Positions 31,679 to 39,730 of a DNA stretch of 57,918 nucleotides are shown one piece after another (position 1 is the stretch's first letter; each line of letters opens with the position of its first letter). The notes below the pieces were generated by a model. That model worked only from the letters and a program-made list of their open reading frames with translations, did not search any database and was not told where the DNA came from. Source of the DNA: Clostridiales bacterium DTU073 (lineage in GTDB: Bacteria > Bacillota > Peptococcia > DRI-13 > DTU073); the NCBI GenBank assembly GCA_001512665.1, contig LFSF01000018.1:1-57918 (forward strand), read 5' to 3'. The position numbers and the translations under genes are program-made.

Positions 31679-32272
31679 TTACAACTGCAATTTTTGGTTC
31701 ATCCCGGCCTGTAAAGCCTTTAAATTCAACTCATACAATTTAGGCGGAAGATATTGTTTTAATATTTCTTCCCAAGCCAAATTTACTAAACCCAGCGCTT
31801 TAATTAACGCACCAAGCAAAACGATATTCTGTGCCTTAGTATTACCTAACTCCATGGCAATATTATTGGCAGCTATAATTGAACACTTCTTTGCTTTTTT
31901 CTGTAGAAATTCCAGAACATTAGACGGATACTCTTCCTTTCCGGTTAAAACAGGCAAAGGATAAATTTCATGGTCATTGACTAACAATGTCCCCTCTGCC
32001 TTAAGATATGCTAAAGATCTAACTGCTTCTACTTTTTCAAAAGCAACGATCGCATCAGCTTCTGCTAAACCAATAATGGGGGAAGCTACTTTTTCCCCAA
32101 ATTTAATCTGTGTGGTAACACTGCCCCCTCTTTGGGACATTCCGTGTATCTCCGACATTTTCACATCATAACCTTCGCGGACCAATCCTTCACTTAGGAT
32201 CTTGGAGGCCAAAATCGTACCCTGTCCGCCTACACCCACCAGCAATAAAGCCTTAGTCCTTATATTTGTCAT
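31679..32272 (-). CDS. iorB: Indolepyruvate:ferredoxin oxidoreductase, beta subunit
   Basis: A 197-residue gamma-domain (POR_N/COG1014-type) subunit: GVGGQGTILASKIL near the start, MSEIHGMSQRGGSV, and LGALIKALGLV at the end. It pairs with IorA, whose gene overlaps its start by 4 nt. The complex oxidatively decarboxylates indolepyruvate or other aryl pyruvates to the acyl-CoA, reducing ferredoxin, in amino-acid fermentation (or the reverse in aromatic amino acid synthesis). Confidence 0.93.
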   Translation of the reverse strand: MTNIRTKALLLVGVGGQGTILASKILSEGLVREGYDVKMSEIHGMSQRGGSVTTQIKFGEKVASPIIGLAEADAIVAFEKVEAVRSLAYLKAEGTLLVNDHEIYPLPVLTGKEEYPSNVLEFLQKKAKKCSIIAANNIAMELGNTKAQNIVLLGALIKALGLVNLAWEEILKQYLPPKLYELNLKALQAGMNQKLQL

Positions 32273-34071
32273 TTCTCTTCACCAACCTTAGTAATCGCCG
32301 CAAATTTACAGACCTGCTGACAAAGACCACAACTATTACACATCTCTCGCTCGATAATCACCTGTTCTCCTTTTAAAGCGAGAGCCGGACAACCGATGCG
32401 CAAACAAGCCTTACATTGCTTACATTTCTCTGCATCAATCACATAAAATTGTCCGCTTCTGGCCTGCCGTACCTCTTTCAATAAAGCACAAGGTCGTTTG
32501 GTAATAATCACAAAAGGCTCTGTAGCCGTATAAGCATCCCGAACCGCCTGTTCTGTTGCAGCAAGATTATAAGGGTTAACTACCCTGATGTTTTCTTCTT
32601 TTACACCTACTGCCCGCACAAGCTGCTCAATCTCGATTATCGGCGCCTTTTCACCCTGTAAGGTCTTACCTGTTCCCGGATTTTCCTGATGTCCGGTCAT
32701 CGCCGTAATCCGATTGTCCAAAATAACAATCTTAAGGTTACTCTGATTATAAACAGCATCAATTAAGCCTGTGATTCCGGAATGGAAAAAAGTTGAGTCA
32801 CCAATACAACTAAAGACCTTCTTCTCCACTCCACCTTGCTGAAAAGCCTTTTCCATGCCATGCCCCGCGGAAATACTGGCCCCCATACAAATTACTGTAT
32901 CCGTAACCTCTAAAGGTGGCATTAAACCTAAGGTATAACAACCGATATCACCTGAAACCACCACATCTTTCAGCTTGCTTAAGGCAAAGAAAATTCCGCG
33001 ATGCGGACACCCGGCACAGAGTACAGGAGGTCTCGAAGGTACCTGCAAACTTTCCATATCCGCAGCATTGGCATCCACATTCCCAAGCACAGCTCCGTTT
33101 TTCCCTGCCTCCTCAGGGAAAAAAGCACGCCGAATAATCCCGGGATTCAATTCATCACAAAGTGGAAGCAATTCCTTACCCCGACACTTAATCCCTAAAG
33201 ACTTTACGTAAGTCTCCAAATAAGGGTCATTTTCTTCGATAATCAATACTTGCTCTACTGCCTGGGCAAATTCCTGAATTAACTTATCCGGCAAGGGATA
33301 GGTCAAACCTAGCTTCAAATAAGAAGCCGTTTCCCCGAAAACTTCCCGGGCATACTGATAAGAGATACCACTGGTAATAATTCCGATTTTTTTCTCGCCC
33401 CACTCTATTTTATTTAAAGCGGTGCTATTACTATATTCCCGTAAACGAAGCAGCTTGTCCTCAACGACCAAGTGCCTTGCTTTAGCATGAGCAGGAGTCA
33501 TGGCATATTTCTTAACATCCTTATGATATGCCTTAACCCCTACTTCTTCTCTTTCCTCCAGCTCCACCACACTCTTGCTGTGACAAATTCTCGTAGTTAC
33601 CCGTAACAATACCGGAGTATCAAATTCTTCACTTAAGTGAAACGCCAGCTTGGTAAAATCCTTGCATTCCTGACTATCTGCCGGCTCCAACATCAATACC
33701 TTGGCATGTGGAGCATAATATCTGTTATCCTGTTCATTTTGTGAACTATGTGTCCCGGGATCATCAGCGGTTACAATAACCAAACCCCCGTTGACTCCTT
33801 CATAAGCCATCGTAAACAAAGGATCAGCGGCAACATTAAGCCCTACATGCTTCATAGCCGCCAATGCTCGCGCCCCGGCAATAGCTGCCCCACTAGCAAC
33901 TTCTACCGCTACCTTTTCATTAGGTGACCATTCTGAATATATTTCTTGATAATTAGTGATATTCTCCAGAATTTCCGTACTGGGAGTTCCCGGATAAGCC
34001 GCCGCCACTGTACAGCCGGCTTCATATGCACCTCTGGCAATGGCTTCATTACCAGTTAAAAGTTTCTTCAT
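32269..34071 (-). CDS. iorA: Indolepyruvate:ferredoxin oxidoreductase, alpha subunit
   Basis: 600 residues, typical length. The N-terminal pyrimidine-binding region begins GNEAIARGAYEAGCTVAAAYPGTPSTEI. The TPP-binding domain has CPHRGIFFAL, GDIGCYTLG and the GDSTFFHSGITGL...LDN motif. The C-terminus has two 4Fe-4S clusters (CKQCKACLRIGCPAL and CNSCGLCQQVC); the first has the CxxxGCP variant common in this family. Overlaps iorB by 4 nt and is translationally coupled to it. ATG 34071 follows GGAGGAGATAG. Confidence 0.95.
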   Translation of the reverse strand: MKKLLTGNEAIARGAYEAGCTVAAAYPGTPSTEILENITNYQEIYSEWSPNEKVAVEVASGAAIAGARALAAMKHVGLNVAADPLFTMAYEGVNGGLVIVTADDPGTHSSQNEQDNRYYAPHAKVLMLEPADSQECKDFTKLAFHLSEEFDTPVLLRVTTRICHSKSVVELEEREEVGVKAYHKDVKKYAMTPAHAKARHLVVEDKLLRLREYSNSTALNKIEWGEKKIGIITSGISYQYAREVFGETASYLKLGLTYPLPDKLIQEFAQAVEQVLIIEENDPYLETYVKSLGIKCRGKELLPLCDELNPGIIRRAFFPEEAGKNGAVLGNVDANAADMESLQVPSRPPVLCAGCPHRGIFFALSKLKDVVVSGDIGCYTLGLMPPLEVTDTVICMGASISAGHGMEKAFQQGGVEKKVFSCIGDSTFFHSGITGLIDAVYNQSNLKIVILDNRITAMTGHQENPGTGKTLQGEKAPIIEIEQLVRAVGVKEENIRVVNPYNLAATEQAVRDAYTATEPFVIITKRPCALLKEVRQARSGQFYVIDAEKCKQCKACLRIGCPALALKGEQVIIEREMCNSCGLCQQVCKFAAITKVGEEK

Positions 34072-34175
34072 CTCTATCTCCTCCCCAAAAAATAAGACAA
34101 TTCTATTGTATCATTAAAACAGTGAAACTTGGATTAAAAAATAATGAAATAAATAACCAATAAAAGTATATATGA

Positions 34176-34226
34176 AAAGGGGACTTACCGCTACTGATAA
34201 TTTTTGCGGCATGTCCCCTGAATTTT
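34176..34226 (-). terminator. Terminator after the DUF5305 gene
   Basis: AGGGGACATGCCGC and GCGGTAAGTCCCCT pair with a small mismatch around an AT-rich loop, followed on the minus strand by TTTTC. T-rich sequence on the other side makes it possibly bidirectional. Confidence 0.65.
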
Positions 34227-34263
34227 TTATGATACTTAAAAACAGTAAACAAAATAGCCTTTA

Positions 34264-35439
34264 TTACAGAAACGGCAAGGTCTCGTTTGGTGCGAAAAGA
34301 ACATTGGTATTTTCTGCTTCTAATTGATATGTATAGACCTTGTTTTCGCTAAGAACGTAGAACAGCAGAGCCTCATCCCCGAAACCTGTTCTGTGAAAAT
34401 AATAGATCGGTCTACACAATTCATCCGCTAATAGCACCATATCGTCTATAGATTTTATCCCGATAATTTTTTCCCGAGGTAAAGAAATTTCTTTTTCTAA
34501 ACCCACTAGTCTTTCGCCATGCTTCTTAAAAATTTCTTTTACTTTCTCTTCCCATAAACTCGGGGTAACAACCTTAACAAATCGCCATAAATAAAGCAAC
34601 GCTAAAAGGCAAAACGCTATTCCACCGTTTAATAAGATCATTCTATTTTTATTTATGGGAACTTGTGTTACAATCTGCTCTTCGATAGCCCCTGTTTTTT
34701 CCGGTTCTAAATCTCCAGTAATCTCAAAATACTTCTTACCTAAGGGCATAATAAGCTTTGGTGTTAATTCATCCATGATTAAACCATCTTCATTTTCCGC
34801 TTCCACCTGAATATGCCATTTTAAAGATAAAAATACATTAGAAACGATTTCCGTTACCTTTTGCACCTCGTCGGCAAATTGATTAAAAACATCATAGGAA
34901 ACAGAAAGCTCTTTTTCCAGCTTAACCTTTCCTTCAGGACTATTAAAATCAGTTTTCGGTACTAGTTGAAAATCCTTCGACCATAAGATTTTTTCTTTTT
35001 TTTCCTCCGTCTGTACTCCCGCGACTGTAGCGACTACGGAATAATTGCCCTTAACATTTGCCGGTTTGTCCCCGTTAAATTCATAAGTAAGGGTTGGCTG
35101 TAAATAATTTACAAAGAGAGAGGGGTAGACCTGTCCCATTTCCAATACCCCTTGTTCATATAACGGATTAGGCTTTAAAAACACCTTATAATCAAGCTTG
35201 GCTTTTTGCACATATTGATATTTTACGATAGTATTTTGTTCTATACCTGCACTTAAACATGTCCATACCGTCAATGCGGTTAATACTATTAAACCAAACG
35301 TAACCACAACCATAAAAATTGTCCTGGTTCTTTGCGTCAAGGAAATTTGCAATTTTTGCAAAACGTTTTTTAAATCTGACAACATAATTTGTATATCCAA
35401 GATTAAATTACTTAAACCCTGGCCCTTTCGCCTCCCCAT
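34264..35439 (-). CDS. DUF5305 domain-containing membrane protein
   Basis: A 391-residue protein with two membrane segments (about residues 40-65 and 265-285) bracketing an extracellular beta-rich region (YKVFLKPNPLYEQG, LTYEFNGD, NYSVVATV, WSKDFQLVP) that fits DUF5305, and a C-terminal cytoplasmic tail of about 100 residues. DUF5305 genes are regularly found beside SipW-type signal peptidases in Firmicutes and archaea. It is the last gene of the sipW cluster and probably takes part in export or assembly of the SipW substrates; the exact role is unknown. Confidence 0.78.
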   Translation of the reverse strand: MGRRKGQGLSNLILDIQIMLSDLKNVLQKLQISLTQRTRTIFMVVVTFGLIVLTALTVWTCLSAGIEQNTIVKYQYVQKAKLDYKVFLKPNPLYEQGVLEMGQVYPSLFVNYLQPTLTYEFNGDKPANVKGNYSVVATVAGVQTEEKKEKILWSKDFQLVPKTDFNSPEGKVKLEKELSVSYDVFNQFADEVQKVTEIVSNVFLSLKWHIQVEAENEDGLIMDELTPKLIMPLGKKYFEITGDLEPEKTGAIEEQIVTQVPINKNRMILLNGGIAFCLLALLYLWRFVKVVTPSLWEEKVKEIFKKHGERLVGLEKEISLPREKIIGIKSIDDMVLLADELCRPIYYFHRTGFGDEALLFYVLSENKVYTYQLEAENTNVLFAPNETLPFL

Positions 35440-35478
35440 ATTTCTTCTTTTCCTCCCATCACTTCTAAAATTAAACTA

Positions 35479-36639
35479 TTAAACCTCATAATTTGCGGGT
35501 AAATCGCCTCTGCTTTTTAAAAGAAGTGTTAACCAACCCAACTTGGGAATTGTCGCTATAACCTTTCCTTTAACCTGTTCTAACATAACAAGGTCAGAAT
35601 CGACACTCGGATTATTATCACCTTTAGTCAATAGTTTTTTCCCCTCGCTTTCATCTATGTCTATAATGCGATGGGTAATAATTATTTCTTCCTCCAGATG
35701 TAAATACTGAATAACATCGCCTATGTGTGTCTCCTCGCCCGGGGTCTTTTTTACCAGTACAATATCTCCCGGTTTGATCAAAGGCTCCATACTACCGGTC
35801 ACAATTACCGAAGGATAGAGCGGAAAAACACCAACCGCAAACCAAATAATCAAGACAGAAAAAATACTGGTAACCAGCCATCCAAAAATCTGCTCTCCAC
35901 CTGATATTATTCTTTTTAGCTGTCTTGTTTTTAATAAATATAGATGCTGGACAAAAAGCAAACTAAAAATCGGTATAAAGCAACCTAAAAATGCCTTCAT
36001 CAGCCAATTTAAATTAGGTAAAATAGGGCAGAACCACTCAAAAGCCAGCAAAACTCCGTGGTAAATAAACGCCGGAACAAACCCTCCTAAAAAAGCAAAA
36101 TAGGAAGTTAAAATGCTTTCAGCTAAAGCCGGGCATAAAGTTCCACCAATGTATTTTAAAGCTTCAAAACCACTGCGGATATTAAAAAAGCCCTTAATTG
36201 ACACTTCAGTAAAAACAAAAAAAATACTGAGTAAACCCACAAAAAAAAGAACTTTTTTCCCTTTATAACTATTAATCAAATAGGCTCTAACCGCTTCTAC
36301 ACCTAAAGAAAAAGAAACAACATAATACAAATTAAGCAAGATTGCTACTGGGGTAAAAGCATAAGGACTCCTGCCAAAACCCTGAACCATTCCTGCAGTC
36401 ATTTGAAAAAGAAAATAAACAATTCCTGCACCCAAAGCTAATTGCGCAATATATCGCCGCAAACTCCAACGAGCAATCGGTCTGACGCGTGGAAATAAAT
36501 ATACTAAACCGGCAACCCCAAGCCAAAGTAAAGGTCTTATATAATAAATAAAATTTATATTTTTAGTGAAGTTAAACAAATCTGTTTCTTTCAAAAAAAG
36601 AATAGCTGTAACCAGGAGAAATAAAAACCATTTCTTCAC
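35479..36639 (-). CDS. sipW: Signal peptidase I, SipW (archaeal/ER-type) with multispan N-terminus
   Basis: 386 residues. The N-terminal 260 residues contain about eight hydrophobic segments, unusual for a signal peptidase. The catalytic domain follows: SVIVTGSMEPLIKPGDIVLV (catalytic Ser), EEEIIITHRIIDID (His replacing the bacterial Lys, the ER/SipW-type dyad) and LLTKGDNNPSVD. SipW-type enzymes process TasA-like fibre proteins. The two genes upstream encode small proteins with matching signal peptides. GTG 36639 follows AAGGGAG. The long membrane region may be an extra scaffold; this is inferred. Confidence 0.9.
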   Translation of the reverse strand: MKKWFLFLLVTAILFLKETDLFNFTKNINFIYYIRPLLWLGVAGLVYLFPRVRPIARWSLRRYIAQLALGAGIVYFLFQMTAGMVQGFGRSPYAFTPVAILLNLYYVVSFSLGVEAVRAYLINSYKGKKVLFFVGLLSIFFVFTEVSIKGFFNIRSGFEALKYIGGTLCPALAESILTSYFAFLGGFVPAFIYHGVLLAFEWFCPILPNLNWLMKAFLGCFIPIFSLLFVQHLYLLKTRQLKRIISGGEQIFGWLVTSIFSVLIIWFAVGVFPLYPSVIVTGSMEPLIKPGDIVLVKKTPGEETHIGDVIQYLHLEEEIIITHRIIDIDESEGKKLLTKGDNNPSVDSDLVMLEQVKGKVIATIPKLGWLTLLLKSRGDLPANYEV

Positions 36640-36642
36640 CGT

Positions 36643-37032
36643 TTAATGCTCCCTTTCCTTATCGGCTTCATTTGCAGCTTCATTATCTTTCTCTTCTTTT
36701 GGAGTTTCTTTTGTTTCCTCTTTCTCTCCCTTATCTTCACCCTCTGCTCTGTCAATATCCCCTGAGCTGTCTGCATACTCAGCTCCACCTACTTCCTGCG
36801 TCACATTTAAGCCTTCAACCACGTCTGAGTCTGCTTGCCCAGTGAAACTCTCACTTTCACTCAATTCATTGCCATAACCTTGCTCATGACCATATCCTTT
36901 ACCTTTTTTCTCTGCCGAAATCTCTACGTTTCCCATGATATTTAAATCTTTCCGCCAAAGAGAATAGGTACCGGGGATAAGAAAAACCGCCATTAAGAAA
37001 CAGCATAACAAAACAGTTATATATTTACGCAT
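36643..37032 (-). CDS. Small exported acidic protein, probable SipW substrate
   Basis: 129 residues. The signal (residues 1-26) ends in GTYSLWRKDLNIMGNVEIS, the SipW-substrate pattern (T/A-Y-x-x-(F/W)-x-D plus GN). The rest is a low-complexity acidic tail (ETKETPKEEKDNEAANEADK) with no fold evident. It lies 3 nt before sipW, so the two are co-transcribed. Possibly a truncated or intrinsically disordered matrix component. Confidence 0.75.
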   Translation of the reverse strand: MRKYITVLLCCFLMAVFLIPGTYSLWRKDLNIMGNVEISAEKKGKGYGHEQGYGNELSESESFTGQADSDVVEGLNVTQEVGGAEYADSSGDIDRAEGEDKGEKEETKETPKEEKDNEAANEADKEREH

Positions 37033-37118
37033 AATCTATCACCTCACTTCACCAAGCTTTAAGCAATCATACTCACTATTGGAAGCATCTTCACCTAACC
37101 AAATAATAAAAGACCTTA

Positions 37119-37634
37119 TTACAATACAGTAATCTGTCGAAAAAAAAGCTGTGCCATAAATGCATTAGTACAATCTTCTTTTACCTTTAATACTTTGATT
37201 CTGATAGTACCTTCAGTAAAATCTTGTCCATCAATAATACTTTCCGGTTCATGAATAAACTTGATGTCCAAAGCATCCCCGGAACATAACACGAGCGACT
37301 CTGTTTCCACCGGAACTGTTCCTTCATTTTTAACCTTAAAATTTAAAAAATATACATCACCATGCTCAGCATCAATGATATCTACATAAAGCCTTTTACC
37401 TTGTTGAAACAAGTAGACTTGCCCCGAGCCTTTACATCCATTACTACATAATTCTACATCGCAAAAAACTGGTTCAATATAACCGGTAGATACCGTTCCC
37501 TCAATAGATAATAAGTCGTTCCACGCAGCATAACCAACGCCTACTGATCCTAAAAACAAAATAACAACTAAGCTTAACAGAATCTGATAATATAAATACC
37601 TTCTAGCTTTTTTTCTCCTTCTGGGGTTTAGCAT
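37119..37634 (-). CDS. TasA/CalY-like exported protein, probable SipW substrate
   Basis: 171 residues. A long N-terminal membrane helix (residues 15-38) is followed by GYAAWNDLLSIEGTVSTGYI, the SipW-type processing region of TasA/camelysin-like proteins. The mature part has beta-type sequence (VYFLNFKVKNEGTVPVETESLVL) and four cysteines (CDVELCSNGC, LCSGD), unusual for TasA. It is first in the cluster with the acidic protein, sipW and DUF5305, pointing to an extracellular fibre or surface layer. Confidence 0.75.
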   Translation of the reverse strand: MLNPRRRKKARRYLYYQILLSLVVILFLGSVGVGYAAWNDLLSIEGTVSTGYIEPVFCDVELCSNGCKGSGQVYLFQQGKRLYVDIIDAEHGDVYFLNFKVKNEGTVPVETESLVLCSGDALDIKFIHEPESIIDGQDFTEGTIRIKVLKVKEDCTNAFMAQLFFRQITVL

Positions 37635-37838
37635 TTCTTACCCACCGCTTTCCCTTCTTCAACTAAACAACTCATCTTTAGCTAAATGTAAATTTATTGT
37701 TTTTATATATTGGTAAATTTAGTAAATCCTTTTTTAGTATTATACCTGAAACTATGTGAAAGATATGTCGTTTTTTGTTAATAATAAAAGTTTTTATTAA
37801 TCTTTGTTAATTTATATAAACATAAAATAGGGTGAAAA

Positions 37839-37869
37839 GTGAGTAAGAGTTAATCAACCCTTACTCACC
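37839..37869 (-). terminator. Terminator of the 31-codon gene
   Basis: GTGAGTAAG and CTTACTCAC form a 9-bp stem with a 12-nt loop and a short T-run on the minus strand. It lies 18 nt after the stop of the small gene. Confidence 0.7.
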
Positions 37870-37886
37870 TTTCTTGTTTAAAAAGA

Positions 37887-37982
37887 TTAGCGATTAAATT
37901 GTTGCCATTCATAGGTAATAGTAAGACCGATTGATTTACCTTCTGTTGTATCATTAGAAACTAACATTTTGGTTTTTTTCAT
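37887..37982 (-). CDS. Small protein of 31 residues, unknown
   Basis: ATG 37982-37980 is preceded by a strong AGGAGGA ribosome binding site at 8 nt, and the frame ends in TAA at 37887-37889, just before a terminator. The peptide starts MKKTKMLVSNDTTEGKSIG and ends TYEWQQFNR. It has no signal peptide, membrane segment or cysteine. The frame is open upstream without a clear ribosome binding site, so a longer form starting near ATG 38027 is less likely. It is a good candidate for an overlooked small gene; function unknown. Confidence 0.6.
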   Translation of the reverse strand: MKKTKMLVSNDTTEGKSIGLTITYEWQQFNR

Positions 37983-38079
37983 TTGTTTTCCTCCTAAAAT
38001 TAATTTTTCTACTACGTTTTGCAACATCGATGATACAAACAAATTAAAATTTTCTCCTCTGTTTCTTTATTATCGCCTC

Positions 38080-38189
38080 CCTTATACGTAGCGCGCATAC
38101 GTAAGGTTTTATTTATAGTCCAACTACCTATCCAAAAGTAGTTGAACCATAAAAACTTAGATAACACCTTGTCCCTCACAGGAACCTGT
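38080..38189 (-). other. Hairpin-rich leader upstream of the 31-codon gene
   Basis: On the minus strand three consecutive stems occur: ACAGG/CCTGT (38178-38189), CAACTAC/GTAGTTG (38121-38144), and CCTTACGTA/TACGTAAGG with a two-base bulge and GC-rich loop (38080-38106). The region holds no convincing ORF and does not match a riboswitch class I recognise. The rest of the gap up to 38501 holds a terminator at 38412-38445; no other gene was supported. Confidence 0.4.
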
Positions 38190-38411
38190 CAGTCTGTAAA
38201 AAGCTATAAATGCAGAGGAAGTATAATGAAATATTCTTGTATCCCAACTTTGAATCGAACACACCTTGTATTATACAAAACTATACTTGTAAATTTTGTA
38301 AATTTATGGAAGTAAAAAATATTTTTTATTGACAAATTTTTCCTTTTTATTTGCTGGTTACTTTGTATTTTTTTCTATGTTGCTATTATTACCATTTTTA
38401 ACCAAAATAAA

Positions 38412-38445
38412 AATGAGCCAAGCAATTTTCATTACTTGACTCATT
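38412..38445 (-). terminator. Terminator of the citrate/isocitrate operon
   Basis: AATGAGCCAAG and CTTGACTCATT form an 11-bp stem with one wobble pair, followed on the minus strand by TTTTATTTT. It lies 57 nt after the isocitrate dehydrogenase stop. Confidence 0.8.
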
Positions 38446-38501
38446 ATTTTTTCCCCTATACTTTTTATACCATGGTCTGATTAGCTAAAAAAGAACTAAA
38501 T

Positions 38502-39716
38502 TTATGCGAGAAGTTCCTCTAAACGGCTCTTTATTTCTACTAAAAACCTCTCCGTATTCACTATTTCCGGCACAGCTGTTTCGGCAATCGCCGCTAAATC
38601 CTTAGTCAAATACCCAGCTTCAACAGTCTCAATAGTGGCCTTTTCCAAAGAGCGGGCAAAGGATACTAACTGTGGAAGCTGATCAAATTCTCCCCGTTTT
38701 TTCAAAGCTCCACTCCAGGCAAAAATCGTCGCCACCGGGTTCGTGGAAGTCTTCTCTCCTTTTAGATATCTGTAATAATGACGCTGTACCGTGCCATGAG
38801 CTGCTTCATATAAATATTCTCCCTGTGGAGAAACCAAAACAGATGTCATCATCGCCAGACTACCAAAGGCTGAGGCCACCAGATCAGAAAGAACATCACC
38901 ATCATAATTCTTACAGGCGAGAATCATACCTCCATCCGAACGCATCAACCGAGCAACCGCATCATCAATCAAAGTATAAAAATATTTGAGCCCTGCTCTC
39001 GCAAATTTTTCCTGGTATTCCTCAGCGAATATTTGAGCAAAAATGTCTTTAAAAGTATGGTCATATTTTTTCGAGATAGTATCTTTTGTGGCAAACCACA
39101 AATCCCGTTTCTGAGCTAAAGCATACCGAAAACAAGCCCGGGCAAAACTGCTAATAGACTGATCCAAATTATGCATACCCAGGACTACACCGGACCCGAC
39201 AAAATTATGGATGACCTCTTTGCTTACCTGACCATTAGCGGCAGTAAACACAAGCTCAACCTTCCCTGCTCCTTCGATCCGTTGTTCTACATCCTTGTAA
39301 ATATCACCATAGGCATGACGGGCAATAATAATAGGTTTCGACCAGGTTTTTACCAAAGGCTTAATATTTTGCACTAAAATAGGCTGACGAAATACGGTCC
39401 CATCTAAGATTGCTCTAATCGTCCCATTGGGGCTTTTATACATCTCCCTTAAGCCGTACTCCTTAACCCGCTCAGCATTAGGAGTAATTGTCGCACACTT
39501 TACCCCAACTTTATGAATTTTCACAGCCTCCGCTGCCTCCAAGGTCACTCGATCAGCGGTTTTTTCTCTGTTGGCAAGTCCTAAATCATAATAATCTGTC
39601 TGCAGATGAAGATAAGGTATTAGCAGTGTTTCTTTGATCATCTGCCACAGTACGCGTGTCATTTCATCCCCATCTAGTTCTACCAGAGGATTTTTCATCT
39701 CTATCAATGAAGTCAT
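38502..39716 (-). CDS. icd: NADP-dependent isocitrate dehydrogenase (type II)
   Basis: A 404-residue enzyme of the homodimeric, eukaryote-like NADP-IDH group: NPLVELDGDEMTRVLWQMIK, TPNAERVKEYGLREMYKSPNGT, GTVFRQPILVQNI, IIIARHAYGDIY and a C-terminal EAAHGTVQRHYY with an ENAAHG-type motif. ATG 39716 has AAGGAG 10 nt upstream; the ATG at 39725 is too close to it. It converts isocitrate to 2-oxoglutarate for glutamate synthesis. Third in an operon after a NifV-like synthase and aconitase, which explains its metabolic role. Confidence 0.93.
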   Translation of the reverse strand: MTSLIEMKNPLVELDGDEMTRVLWQMIKETLLIPYLHLQTDYYDLGLANREKTADRVTLEAAEAVKIHKVGVKCATITPNAERVKEYGLREMYKSPNGTIRAILDGTVFRQPILVQNIKPLVKTWSKPIIIARHAYGDIYKDVEQRIEGAGKVELVFTAANGQVSKEVIHNFVGSGVVLGMHNLDQSISSFARACFRYALAQKRDLWFATKDTISKKYDHTFKDIFAQIFAEEYQEKFARAGLKYFYTLIDDAVARLMRSDGGMILACKNYDGDVLSDLVASAFGSLAMMTSVLVSPQGEYLYEAAHGTVQRHYYRYLKGEKTSTNPVATIFAWSGALKKRGEFDQLPQLVSFARSLEKATIETVEAGYLTKDLAAIAETAVPEIVNTERFLVEIKSRLEELLA

Positions 39717-39730
39717 TATTGTCATACTCC

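Noticed and set aside
38226-38315. 29-codon plus-strand ORF with GAGGAAG upstream
   Set aside because: Opposite to the structured leader, short, no domain, no terminator; support is too weak to call.
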